Part shown: in pieces, positions 45,107 to 54,236 of the stretch
Layout: the number at the start of each line of letters is the position of its first letter
Numbering within the stretch: position 1 is the first letter of the stretch
Assembly (NCBI RefSeq): GCF_028765345.1
Contig: NZ_JARAJZ010000003.1
Coordinates: forward strand, 319,158 to 383,157
DNA length: 64,000 bases
DNA from: Sporolactobacillus sp. CQH2019
Lineage (GTDB): Bacteria > Bacillota > Bacilli > Bacillales > Sporolactobacillaceae
Direction: 5' to 3'
Position numbers and translations under genes: made by a program
The notes under the pieces: model-generated
Databases searched by the model: none
What the model saw: only the letters and a program-made list of their open reading frames with translations
What the model was told of the DNA's origin: nothing

Positions 45107-46243
45107 ATGGGATTTCCATTAACTGAGGAACAACAACTTATTCAATCGTCGGCCAGAGACTTTGCATTAAAAGAAGTTGCACCGCTGGCTGAAAAAATTG
45201 ATCGTGAAGGAGTTTTTCCTGCAGAAACAATGAAAAAATTAGCGGAACTGGGATTGACAGGCATTCCTACACCAACTGAATATGGTGGTGGAGGTGCTGA
45301 TTTTCTTAGCTATGCATTAGTGATTGAAGAGTTAGCAAAGCAATGTGCCTCTACAGCAGTTGTATTGGCAGTTCATACTTTAACACAAAGTCCTATTCTT
45401 GTATTTGGGACAGAAAAACAAAAAGCAAAATTCTTGCCAATGCTGACTCATTATCAGGTTCTTGGAGGATTCGCCCTTACGGAGGCCGGAGCGGGCTCGG
45501 ATGCCGGAGCTGTGAGCACAACTGCTGTTCTAGATGGAGATCATTACGTGATTAATGGAACGAAAATGTTTATTACAAATGGTGATGGTGCCGGTGTTGT
45601 TATTTTAATGGCTAGAACTGGTTCTGAACCGGGAACAAAAGGAATCACTGCTTTTATTGTGGAAAAGAGTGTTTCACCTTTTGAAGTTGGCAAACATGAA
45701 GATAAAATGGGTGTCAGAGGATCTCATACGACAGAGCTTATTTTTAAAAACTGTCGCGTTCCTAAAGAAAACGTATTGGGAAAAGTTGGAGAAGGCTTTA
45801 AGGTTGCAATGACTGCTCTAGATTGTGGACGTGTCGGAATTGCTGCACAGGCGGTAGGGATTGCGCAAGCATGTTTGGAAGAATCGATTAGTTATTCGAA
45901 GGAACGTCATCAGTTTGGTAAGCCGATTGCCGCTAAACAGGCAATTAAATGGATGATAGCCGATATGGCAAAAGATGTTATGGCTGCAAGATTAATGGTT
46001 CGCAATGCTGCATCGTTGAAAGATCAAGGAAAACCATTCACTTTAGAAGCTGCGAGTGCGAAGCTTTTCGCTTCTGAAACTGCAATGAAACATTCAATAA
46101 AAGCATTACAAATTCATGGTGGTTATGGTTATATTAGAGGTGCTAAAGTGGAACGCCTTATGCGTGATGCTAAAATAACAGAAATTTATGAAGGAACGTC
46201 GGAAGTCCAAAGAATTGTTATCTCAGGTAATGTGCTGCGGTAA
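45107..46243 (+). CDS. Acyl-CoA dehydrogenase (YdiO/Bcd-like)
   Basis: 378 residues, start after TGGAGGGG. Full acyl-CoA dehydrogenase: N-terminal helical domain, FALTEAGAGSDAGAVSTTA and MFITNGDGAGV in the middle, GVRGSHTTELIFKNCRVP, and the C-terminal IYEGTSEVQRIVI with the catalytic Glu typical of short-chain enzymes. It oxidises acyl-CoA, or runs in reverse to reduce enoyl-CoA, with EtfBA encoded upstream as partner. Separated from fixX by 140 bp. Confidence 0.94.
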   Translation: MGFPLTEEQQLIQSSARDFALKEVAPLAEKIDREGVFPAETMKKLAELGLTGIPTPTEYGGGGADFLSYALVIEELAKQCASTAVVLAVHTLTQSPILVFGTEKQKAKFLPMLTHYQVLGGFALTEAGAGSDAGAVSTTAVLDGDHYVINGTKMFITNGDGAGVVILMARTGSEPGTKGITAFIVEKSVSPFEVGKHEDKMGVRGSHTTELIFKNCRVPKENVLGKVGEGFKVAMTALDCGRVGIAAQAVGIAQACLEESISYSKERHQFGKPIAAKQAIKWMIADMAKDVMAARLMVRNAASLKDQGKPFTLEAASAKLFASETAMKHSIKALQIHGGYGYIRGAKVERLMRDAKITEIYEGTSEVQRIVISGNVLR

Positions 46244-46608
46244 GTTATCATGAAAAAAAGTCAGCTGATTAATTTTTAATATGAAACATGTGTGGGAATA
46301 GTTATAGTTATATTATATTGAAGGTGTTAAAGTGAAATTAGTTAAATAATAGCTGGTGACAACTGAATTTCAATAACAAGGGATTTGCTGGTTTCGTATT
46401 TATGTGATAATTTTTACAATGTAAAATTTCTACGATAAAATCGCAGTTTTGTAAAGAGAAATATAATAGCATAGATTTTATCTATATGAGGATAAGGTGC
46501 GGAGGAAACAGGGGTAAGTGAGAATCCCTGTTTTCCTTATATCTTCATGATTTTCCTGGAAATTATTGAAATATTCTTGTGTACTGGGAAAATAAACGAG
46601 GTGATTGT
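46244..46608. other. Intergenic leader of the sigma-54 activator gene, with hairpin
   Basis: AT-rich. AAACAGGG at 46506 and CCCTGTTT at 46526 form an 8-bp stem followed by TCCTTAT; it may end the upstream operon or attenuate the regulator gene. A TATAAT at about 46465 is a possible -10. I see no copy of the AGACATGTCT dyads here. Confidence 0.45.
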
Positions 46609-48045
46609 ATGCCAAAGGAAAACGATTTATCTGTAGCCAAGCGAGAAAAAACAGTAAAATCTATTTGTGAGAATAATCTAATATACCAAGATATTTTGGA
46701 GACTTCAACAGATGGATTCATCTTTGTTAATAAAAATGGATATATTATCTATATCAACAAAGCGTACTATGAATTTTTAGGATTTAAGACAAAAGAAGAG
46801 GTCATTGGGAAATATATTTTAGACGTAATAAAAAATTATGAATTAATAGATATATTACTAACGGGCCGAACGGATGTCGATGTTTATCAATACGTCGAAG
46901 GACAAAATGTTAAAAAATCTGTTGTAGCAGTGACACGGACAGTTGTTACGGATGGTGATCAGGTTATTGCAGCAGTAGGTCAAGTAAAATTTTCTAAGGA
47001 AACTAAATTACTTGCAGAAAAATTTCAAGATATAGATAATAAGTCAAAGTACTTCAGAGGTGAATTAAAAAGGAGGGAAACAGGATATACTTTTGAGTCA
47101 ATGATCGGCTCAAGCCCTAAGTTTCTCGAGGCAAAAGCCGTAGCAAAAAAGGCAGCTGAAAATGATTTTAGTGTACTTATCACCGGTGAAACAGGGGTAG
47201 GAAAGGAAGTTTTTGCGACAGCGATTCACAATGCGAGTGATCGATCAACGAAGCCATTTATTCAAATTAATTGTGCAGCAATCCCTAATGAGTTATTAGA
47301 GTCCGAACTTTTTGGATATGAGGAAGGCTCATTTACTGGAGCTAAAAAAGGAGGTAAACCGGGGAAATTTGAAATGGCTAATGGAGGTACACTATTTTTA
47401 GATGAAGTTGGAGAGCTTCCATTAAGTATGCAAGTGAAACTTTTGCGGGTATTGCAAGAAAAGGAAGTAGAAAGGATTGGCGGGCTTCAACCGAAACCAA
47501 TTGATGTACGTATTCTGGCTGCTACTAATCAAAATTTAGATGTGAGTATGCGAAATCATACTTTTCGTCCCGATTTGTATTATCGCTTGAATGTTATTCC
47601 TGTAAAAATTCCTCCTTTAAGAGAACGATCGGAAGATATTCAATTCTTTATAAATGTATTCATGGATGAGCTTTATCAACATTTTGGAATAAAAAAACAC
47701 ATAGCATCATCGGCGTGGAGATTGCTTCAACAATATGATTGGCCTGGAAATATTCGCGAACTGAAAAATGTTATTCAACGAGCCTATGCAATATCTGATA
47801 GTGATAAAATTTTAGATGAACATTTACCTGCTAATATTGTCGGCAAAGTACACACCAACAAATTTTTGAGCGATTATAAATCATTGGATAATATTTTGAA
47901 TGAGATAGAGAAAGAAATACTATTAAATTGTTTGAGGGAAAATGATTATAATTGTAGAATGACAGCCAAAGAATTAGGAATTCATCGTAGCACTTTATAT
48001 AAAAAATTCAAAAAATTTAATATGGATATAATTAGAAATAACTAA
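46609..48045 (+). CDS. Sigma-54-dependent activator (PAS-AAA+-Fis)
   Basis: 478 residues from the ATG after GAGGTG; an ATG 30 bases earlier has no site. A PAS sensor domain occupies residues about 25-135 (ETSTDGFIFVNKNGYIIYINKAYYEFLGF). The AAA+ domain spans about 160-400: Walker A GETGVGKE at 193, the sigma-54-contacting loop GSFTGA at 240 (usual GAFTGA), Walker B GGTLFLDEVGELP, and the arginine-finger region FRPDLYYRLNVIPV. A Fis-type helix-turn-helix closes the chain (NCRMTAKELGIHRSTLYKKFKKF). It probably senses a pathway metabolite and drives both sigma-54 promoters from the AGACATGTCT sites. Confidence 0.95.
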   Translation: MPKENDLSVAKREKTVKSICENNLIYQDILETSTDGFIFVNKNGYIIYINKAYYEFLGFKTKEEVIGKYILDVIKNYELIDILLTGRTDVDVYQYVEGQNVKKSVVAVTRTVVTDGDQVIAAVGQVKFSKETKLLAEKFQDIDNKSKYFRGELKRRETGYTFESMIGSSPKFLEAKAVAKKAAENDFSVLITGETGVGKEVFATAIHNASDRSTKPFIQINCAAIPNELLESELFGYEEGSFTGAKKGGKPGKFEMANGGTLFLDEVGELPLSMQVKLLRVLQEKEVERIGGLQPKPIDVRILAATNQNLDVSMRNHTFRPDLYYRLNVIPVKIPPLRERSEDIQFFINVFMDELYQHFGIKKHIASSAWRLLQQYDWPGNIRELKNVIQRAYAISDSDKILDEHLPANIVGKVHTNKFLSDYKSLDNILNEIEKEILLNCLRENDYNCRMTAKELGIHRSTLYKKFKKFNMDIIRNN

Positions 48046-48690
48046 TCTGCTACTTGTGTTCAAACTTCTGTACCAGTCCAGAATCTTTCTTGGGATAATT
48101 GATCAGTCGCCTGGATCATCTAACGAAAGATGCCCATTAGCCACGCGACCTTATCTTTACCACCACTAAAAGAGGTGCAGAGAGTACCATCGTACTTTCT
48201 GCACTAGTATGTTTTCAACAGGGCTTTCATCTGATTTAGTCTGAAAAGTTGATGTCATCAGCTGAACCGCCATAAGGTGAACGGATCTGCCAGGCAATTA
48301 TTCTGAATTCATCTGACAACGTTTCTTACTATTGCTCAGTACGACAATAATACAGAATGTCAGATGATTGGGTGTGACCAGTAATACGAAAATACAAAGC
48401 CCAATCTGAAAGTTACATCATGATCTCGAATGTGAACTCAGCCCCGGATGTCAAAGAAAATTGTTGGTGACTAAGTTAGCAGCATCCGGAGATAAATGAA
48501 AAAAAACGTTGGATTTTTCTTCCCAACGCTTGTTGTCATGTGAACAGAGTGGATTGTATCAGTATTTATAGGGTCAATCGGCAGGTTCTGGTTAGAGGTT
48601 GTCTTAGTCTTTACTCCGGCGAGGCATCATCGCACGATTACCCAAAGTGCTATTGGCCGGAGCCGCTTTAGCAAAAAGGTCTATAGAGCC
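48046..48690. other. Intergenic, no gene; holds a dispersed repeat
   Basis: No plausible coding sequence. It contains the inverted copy of the dispersed hairpin repeat and a second hairpin, CGTTGG/CCAACG, near 48508-48529. Confidence 0.5.
48156..48217 (-). repeat. Dispersed hairpin repeat, copy 2 (inverted)
   Basis: On the minus strand: AAACATACTA, GTGCAGAAAGTACGATGG, TACTCTCTGCAC, CTCTTTTAGTGG. Same hairpin as the copy at 62 kb but lacking about six bases before it. Confidence 0.75.
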
Positions 48691-49977
48691 TTACAAAGCC
48701 TGTCCTTGTTCCTTTTCGATCTGCCCCAAGGATTTTCCTCCCGTATTCGGCATGAAAACGAGGCCGACCACCAGGGATACCAGGGTGAATCCTGTCATCA
48801 GCAGGCCGAGGCGGTGGAATCCCATCGCTGCCAGAATCGGGACAAACATGCTCCAAAATCCGAGCGAGATACGAATGACGGCCCACATAAAGCCTTGCGC
48901 CGTCGAACGGAATCGCGTCGGGAAGAGCTCGCTGGCCCAGATCTGATAAAATTGCTGTTCACCGCAGCCGTTGCCGTAGCCCCAAAAGAGAACAAAGAGG
49001 ATTGCGATACCGGTATTCAGCGGGAAGAATGCAAAAAGCGACATGGCAAGCACACAGAGCCCTGCTCCGGAAAGAAACAGCCATCTTCGTGCCTTAGGAT
49101 TATCGGCAAATTTCATGAAGATAAAAGTACAGGCAAGAAACGTGACCGCATATTCGCACAGTTGAAAGATCAGGCTGGTTACCTGGGTCTGATTGCCGAA
49201 ATTCTTAAGCAGATACGGGAGGAAGAAACCGTTCGTACCTGCCGCAAAGTTCCATACGCCGAAGAGAACAATCAGAAAGATGAGGTCCTTCAGATTTTGA
49301 CCTTTAAAAAGGCTGGATAGCTTCACCTTGTACGGATCAAAAGATCCTTGTTTTATTTTTTGGCGTTCGCTGATCCAGACTTTGGATTCCGGCATGTCGG
49401 TGCGCATCAGCCAGGTTATAAGGGCGACAAGAGCCAGATGAAGGAATACGATACGTACGCCCCAAATCCCTAATGGCGTTGTCAGGGACGCGATTAAAAG
49501 TGTCACCATGACGCCCACCGCCCAGAGAGACTGAGCCGCACCGCCATGTCTGCTCCGGTTTTTATTTTGCGCATTCTCGGCGATGATTGTCCAGGAAGCC
49601 GGGATGTCGGCCCCGACAGACAGGCCCATAATGACGTAGCCGAGAATCAGCATCCATGATGAAGAAGCGCTTACAAGAATGATGATGCCGACAATATAGC
49701 AAAGCAAATCGTATTCATAGATTTTCTTTCGGCCGACTTTATCGCAAAGCCATCCGCCGATCAACGCGCCGATGCCGGCGGAAATTGCATTTGAACTGAA
49801 AGCACTGAGCGCACCCACAGTCCAATTGCTTAAATGAAAGTATCCCTGCCATAATGTTAAAGCCGCACCGCCGGCGACAATTGATCCGGAATCAATATAG
49901 TTGGCAAGGGAAGCGCCCAATGTCCAGCGCCAATGTTTTCTGTCCAGACTTTTCTGTTCGCTTATTTCCGTTTCCAC
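48691..49977 (-). CDS. MFS transporter, sugar/inositol-porter type
   Basis: 428 residues, GTG start after GGGAGGT. Twelve hydrophobic segments. Family signatures: GGWLCDKVGRKKIYEYD after the second helix (the G-x-x-x-D-x-x-G-R-K/R motif), VGADIPASWTIIAENAQNKNRSR in the fifth-helix region, and ELFPTRFRSTAQGF near the tenth. The pattern resembles IolF-type minor inositol transporters of Bacillus, but the substrate is not determined. It stands alone, with no catabolic gene beside it. Confidence 0.85.
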   Translation of the reverse strand: METEISEQKSLDRKHWRWTLGASLANYIDSGSIVAGGAALTLWQGYFHLSNWTVGALSAFSSNAISAGIGALIGGWLCDKVGRKKIYEYDLLCYIVGIIILVSASSSWMLILGYVIMGLSVGADIPASWTIIAENAQNKNRSRHGGAAQSLWAVGVMVTLLIASLTTPLGIWGVRIVFLHLALVALITWLMRTDMPESKVWISERQKIKQGSFDPYKVKLSSLFKGQNLKDLIFLIVLFGVWNFAAGTNGFFLPYLLKNFGNQTQVTSLIFQLCEYAVTFLACTFIFMKFADNPKARRWLFLSGAGLCVLAMSLFAFFPLNTGIAILFVLFWGYGNGCGEQQFYQIWASELFPTRFRSTAQGFMWAVIRISLGFWSMFVPILAAMGFHRLGLLMTGFTLVSLVVGLVFMPNTGGKSLGQIEKEQGQAL

Positions 49978-51039
49978 GTTTTAAACCTCCCTTATATACG
50001 TGAAAAACTTTTGGAAGCACTTGAAACCAATTTTCTCATGCAATGAGCCTTTCCTTGTGAAAATGGGCGGGAAGCAAGGCGGCATCACCTTTATCGAAAG
50101 CCAATCATGCTCCGGCCGAATAAATCCGCTTACAAACCCATTTATTTCGCCGGAATCGGACCATACGGCAAATAGCACCCGGTCCCCAGGTCAAAGTTTA
50201 TGACCTGCAGGAACGGGCGCTGATCCTAAATCTGCAATAATGCTGTGCATGGGCCGATTGAAAAACAGAACCGACTGCTGTTCCCCGATTCCGGTACAGA
50301 AGATGCGGATTAGACCTTTTCCGGCCAATGATGAACGATTCGAGAAGCTGAAAAGCCTGTAGCTGCCTCCGGCCGGTTCTTTATCCGTTAAAAACGGCCG
50401 CTTTGAGTGAAATGCTTTCTTTCCTATGGGTCTGCGGATCCGGCCGACAGCCGATTTCAAACTTTATTGTTCCTGTTGAAAGAAAATAGTGTAACGGTTT
50501 CCCGATATTCGTCATCCCTCGGGCACTGCCGGGAAATCAGCACGGTATTGAAAAAAATTGAGCTGAATCTCTTTAACAAGCTGAAAGCACACGCCGGTTT
50601 TTCCTTAACCTGGCCGAAGGACCTGACCCGACGATTTACTCATGTACAGTATATTGCTAAAAAGGAAAGAAGACTTCGGGGAAAAACATGCGATTTTCTG
50701 TACTCCCGCAGCCTCATTTGATCGCCCATGCACAAAAGCAAAAAGGTTTCAAAAAGGTTTCACTTATATTATATTCGATAAAAGCGGTCGAAAACTTTAC
50801 CCTATCAAACGATTTTACGAATAATGAGTATATATCCGGTTGAGCCGATCTGAAAGCGTTCCCAATTATTTCGAAAAGTGATCGGTTGGCGCGAACGCCA
50901 GCCTATTCTTTTGAATGTTCCTGTGAACGGTGATTTTTCCCTCTGAAAAGGGGATATCGTGCATGAACAGGCGTCATCTGGCGGAAACGCCCGATCTTTT
51001 TTTTCGGTCTGCCGAATATCTCTGTGAATCGAGACCGAA
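49978..51039. other. Intergenic, possible remnants only
   Basis: No intact gene. Minus-strand frames at 49981-50178 and 50191-50460 (ending MHSIIADLGSAPVPAGHKL and continuing in another frame as VWSDSGEINGFVSGFIRPEHDWL) look like pieces of one decayed coding sequence, family unknown. The MFS gene's ribosome site is at the left end. Confidence 0.4.
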
Positions 51040-51181
51040 ATCGCTGGAAGACGCTGGATATCGGCAGTAAATCGACGTTTATCATCAATAAAATACAGAA
51101 TATCAACAATAACCGTCAGAAAATCGACAGTAACAGCCAAATAATCGCCAGTAAACGGACTGGAATCAATAAGTACGAATA
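51040..51181. repeat. 21-bp-period array, core ATCGxCAGTAA
   Basis: ATC anchors fall at 51060, 51081, 51102, 51123, 51144 and 51165, exactly 21 bp apart, inside degenerate units such as ATCGGCAGTAA, ATCGACAGTAA and ATCGCCAGTAA. Confidence 0.75.
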
Positions 51182-51242
51182 TCGGAACAGTAAGCTGTAC
51201 CCGATTGGTTTAAACTCATGACAGGGTGATACTCCGTCAGAA

Positions 51243-51327
51243 TAGGGCGAATCGAGACCATTCTAGGGCGATCGTTCACTGCTTTAGGGCGATTCATTCT
51301 TTTTTCGGGGCGAGACTGGCCGGCGGT
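51243..51327. repeat. 21-bp-period array, core TAGGGCGA
   Basis: TAGGGCGA at 51243, 51264 and 51285, and CGGGGCGA at 51306: again exactly 21 bp apart. The core differs from the array 60 bp to the left. Confidence 0.75.
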
Positions 51328-51356
51328 CTGGCTGGGTATGGATCGCATCTCTGTCC

Positions 51357-51495
51357 ATTATCGGCCGTAGCGGGCCGTTTAGCAGTTTACCGGCCGTCGT
51401 GCTCTACCGTTAGGTGCAGTTTATCGGCTGTCGCATTCGATTTATCGGTCGTTTTAGCTGGTCTATCAGTCATCTCCCGGTAGTTTTATCTTTAG
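51357..51495. repeat. 21-bp-period array, core TTTATCGGTCGT
   Basis: TCGG-type cores at 51361, 51390, 51424, 51445 and 51466; the last three are 21 bp apart. The same core, also at a 21-bp period, occurs at 63828-63891. Confidence 0.7.
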
Positions 51496-51573
51496 ACTGT
51501 CTGCTTTACAGGAAACTGTTCCATCCGGCTTCAAGGGATCCGTTCATTAAGGAATGGATACAGCGGATTTTAT

Positions 51574-52500
51574 TTAACGAAACTCGTCTTTTTTGATTGC
51601 TTCAAAATATAAGGATTGAATAAATTTTTTGATATTAATATGGACATGTTCCCATTCCTTGATTTTTAATGGATTTTGTATTTGCTGCATCCTTATTCGT
51701 ATTTGTTTAAAATCAAAAAACTGAGGTGCAAAGCGTTCGAAGACAGGATTTGAATAATCCTCCACACCTAAGGCTGCAATATGATCCAGAGATTGATGGA
51801 CTGCCCGCCTCACGCTTTGTTCGGCTGATTGAATAACTCTGGGCAGATGATTACTGTTTCCGTATTTCTTCAGGCAAGAGCTTTTAAAAAGTGTTTTTAA
51901 AGGTATAGATTCCATTTTATCCTGCCTTTCGTCTTCAATGTTTGATATGGCCTCAAGAAGATCAAGAAGTTCTACGTAACCTCTCCCATAGGTGACGCCA
52001 AGTTGAATTAATAAATGTTTTCCTCTTTCGCGAATACCGTTGTGATTGTTCTCTTTTACAGCTATTTTTCGCCTGGGCAGTTCTATTTTTACTTGTTCGA
52101 CACGTTTGTAGATATCTTGAATTGAGTTTTCGAGTAAAATACGTTCTCGCAGTTTATTCACAATATTGACGATTTCCAATTTGTTGATGGGTTTCAAAAT
52201 ATAGTAGTCGATGCCGTATGAGAATGCTTTGCCGATTAAATCTTTGGTCTCGACTTGTGAAATAACGACTACTTTTCCATTATAGGCCGGCATGATAGAC
52301 CGTATGATTTCAATGCCGTCTCGCTGGGGCATTAAAAGATCAAGCAGCAATATATCAATTTGTCTTGACATCAGAACCTCTGTGCATACTTTGGATCCGT
52401 CGGCAGTCTCCCCTTCGACAGTTCCCAGTTTTTCATCTTCTATAATGTTTGATAGAATGGCGCGAATAGAATCATTATCGTCCGCAATAAAAAATCTCAT
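51574..52500 (-). CDS. GlnL/YcbB-like response regulator
   Basis: 308 residues. Receiver domain: acidic pocket ADDND, phospho-acceptor Asp54 in DILLLDLLMPQRDG, Lys in YILKPINK. The C-terminal 180 residues are the YcbB-type output domain (RERGKHLLIQLGVTYGRGYVELLDLLEAI, then RRAVHQSLDHIAALGVEDY), known from the Bacillus glutamine regulator GlnL. The start is four bases past the kinase stop with GGGAGG upstream. Its likely target is the divergent dcu-racemase-aspA operon, which has three TTTTTGT-type repeats at its promoter. Confidence 0.88.
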   Translation of the reverse strand: MRFFIADDNDSIRAILSNIIEDEKLGTVEGETADGSKVCTEVLMSRQIDILLLDLLMPQRDGIEIIRSIMPAYNGKVVVISQVETKDLIGKAFSYGIDYYILKPINKLEIVNIVNKLRERILLENSIQDIYKRVEQVKIELPRRKIAVKENNHNGIRERGKHLLIQLGVTYGRGYVELLDLLEAISNIEDERQDKMESIPLKTLFKSSCLKKYGNSNHLPRVIQSAEQSVRRAVHQSLDHIAALGVEDYSNPVFERFAPQFFDFKQIRIRMQQIQNPLKIKEWEHVHINIKKFIQSLYFEAIKKDEFR

Positions 52501-52503
52501 CGA

Positions 52504-53796
52504 TTATATGCCTCCCTTTTCGCTAATACGATCAATCGGCAAAGCGACAATAAATGATGTTTTTGCTGATTTTGTATGCTGATCAAGTTCAATCGTGCCT
52601 CCGAGATGTTCAATAAAATCTTTAACGTAGGTTAAGCCAATTCCTGTTGAAGCATTTCCAGCCGAGTCAAATTTTGTCGTAAAACCAGGCTGGAAAATTA
52701 ATTTGCGTCCTCTTTCTGCTATCCCCGGCCCATCATCTGTTATTTTGATAATAAGAAGATTTAATTGGCTGCCGGCCGTCAAAGTGATCGATCCTGATTT
52801 TTCAATCGCCTCAACTGCGTTTGTAACGAGATGATTGATTGCAGACAAAAGAAAATAAGCATTGTATAAAGGATGCTTACCACAAACGGTGACGGCAAAC
52901 TTTATCTTTTTTCCTAAAAAATGCTGATAGCTATTATTGGAAGAGACAATAATAGCTAAAATATCGTCGATGCTCATATAATCAGATGTTTCATCTTTTT
53001 TCATCAGTTCGACCAATCCGGTATAGATACGCTGATGATCTTTTTTTATTTCATGCACCTCCGTGGCTATTTCAAGTGCTCTTTTGGCAATGAGATCGTT
53101 TACATTTTTTGAAAAATTATACAGTCCATAACAATTCTTTGTCAGTTGCTCGATATTACGCAATGATTTCTTTAATTGAACAGTTTCTACCATCAAGTTA
53201 GAAAAATGGAACAGCATTTTTTCATTTTTAGTCTGTAATGCTTCTTCAGCCTTCACAACTTTAGAAAAAATGATGATATAAAATAATCCGAGAACAAAAA
53301 AACTGCGAATGAACGCAACTAAGCAAATGAGGAGCAATCCGCTTAACGTAATTTTATCCTGATATAAAGCAGCTCTTATCACGATTTCCACAAGGCTGGA
53401 GATAATTTCAATTCCTGTTGTTAATAGACCTGCAAGAAGGGGGAAACGCAGGTTCTGTCTGACTTTACATACATGGAATAACCATCCGTAAACAAGATAA
53501 TAAAAAAGAGCCGGAAAGCAAAGAATCATAGCTTCTTTATATTGTGTATGGGAGCTTAACTCAATCAGTAGGGTTCGGAATAGAACAACGGAGACTCCGG
53601 CCGCGCAGCCGGCCGGAGCAGACCTGATATTCTTGAACCACAGTTGAAAAAAAAGGAAAATCGGTGTTCCCAGACTGACGCGAAAAATCCCCTGCAATGG
53701 ATAGAATCTGAATTCCCCCGCTACCGGTACGATTATTGTCATGATGAAATAAACAATCGCTTTTTCGCTCATTAAAATCCGATGTTTCTTTTCCAT
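52504..53796 (-). CDS. GlnK/YcbA-like sensor histidine kinase
   Basis: 430 residues. About six membrane helices in the first 190 residues, then a coiled linker. The phospho-acceptor region VHEIKKDHQRIYTGL has its first His near residue 247. The ATPase domain has the N box NHLVTNAVEAIE, G1 DDGPGIAERG and G2 GIGLTYVKDF. The membrane sensor domain is compact with little extracellular loop, so it may sense via the membrane or through a transporter. Partner of the response regulator that follows. Confidence 0.88.
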   Translation of the reverse strand: MEKKHRILMSEKAIVYFIMTIIVPVAGEFRFYPLQGIFRVSLGTPIFLFFQLWFKNIRSAPAGCAAGVSVVLFRTLLIELSSHTQYKEAMILCFPALFYYLVYGWLFHVCKVRQNLRFPLLAGLLTTGIEIISSLVEIVIRAALYQDKITLSGLLLICLVAFIRSFFVLGLFYIIIFSKVVKAEEALQTKNEKMLFHFSNLMVETVQLKKSLRNIEQLTKNCYGLYNFSKNVNDLIAKRALEIATEVHEIKKDHQRIYTGLVELMKKDETSDYMSIDDILAIIVSSNNSYQHFLGKKIKFAVTVCGKHPLYNAYFLLSAINHLVTNAVEAIEKSGSITLTAGSQLNLLIIKITDDGPGIAERGRKLIFQPGFTTKFDSAGNASTGIGLTYVKDFIEHLGGTIELDQHTKSAKTSFIVALPIDRISEKGGI

Positions 53797-54022
53797 TTAT
53801 GCTCATCACCCTGATTACGGGGACTTGCTCAACTTCATTCCTTCGTTCCATCTTTTATTATAACTTATAACAGCTCCGGTAATTTCGAAGTTGTTATACG
53901 AAAACCCCCTCTATTATCAGTACATCCAGAAAGATATCTCTTCTATGAATACACAGCGAATGCGTTCATCCAGTAAAAATATTTACCGCATTTTCATGAC
54001 GCTTTTTTGAACATTAAGTCTG
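53797..54022. other. Divergent intergenic region
   Basis: Between the kinase and dcu genes. No gene seen; probable kinase promoter sequences cannot be assigned. Confidence 0.4.
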
Positions 54023-54066
54023 TTTTTGTATCTTTTTGTCTTTATTTGTCGCCCGGCTTATATAGT
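54023..54066 (+). promoter_or_regulatory. Three 10-bp direct repeats and -10 box of the dcu operon
   Basis: TTTTTGT at 54023, TTTTTGT at 54033 and TATTTGT at 54043, exactly 10 bp apart on one face of the helix, end 12 bp before TATAGT (54061). There is no good -35, so an activator is needed. GlnL-type regulators are reported to bind direct TTTTGT repeats. Confidence 0.7.
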
Positions 54067-54236
54067 GAAAACGGTTCCAGAAGACATCAATCGGGAAACA
54101 AAGGCGATTTAAAATCTTCGGGGGCAAATCATCCATTCCTTCGCATCCAGATTAGAAGTCAATAGAACCTTCTTCGTTTTTGAAATATGAAAGGATCACG
54201 ATTTTCAAATGAGAAATGACGGGAGGTAAAGAACGT

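Noticed and set aside
48706-49320. Plus-strand 204-codon frame opposite the MFS gene
   Set aside because: Highly charged antisense shadow of membrane-protein codons.
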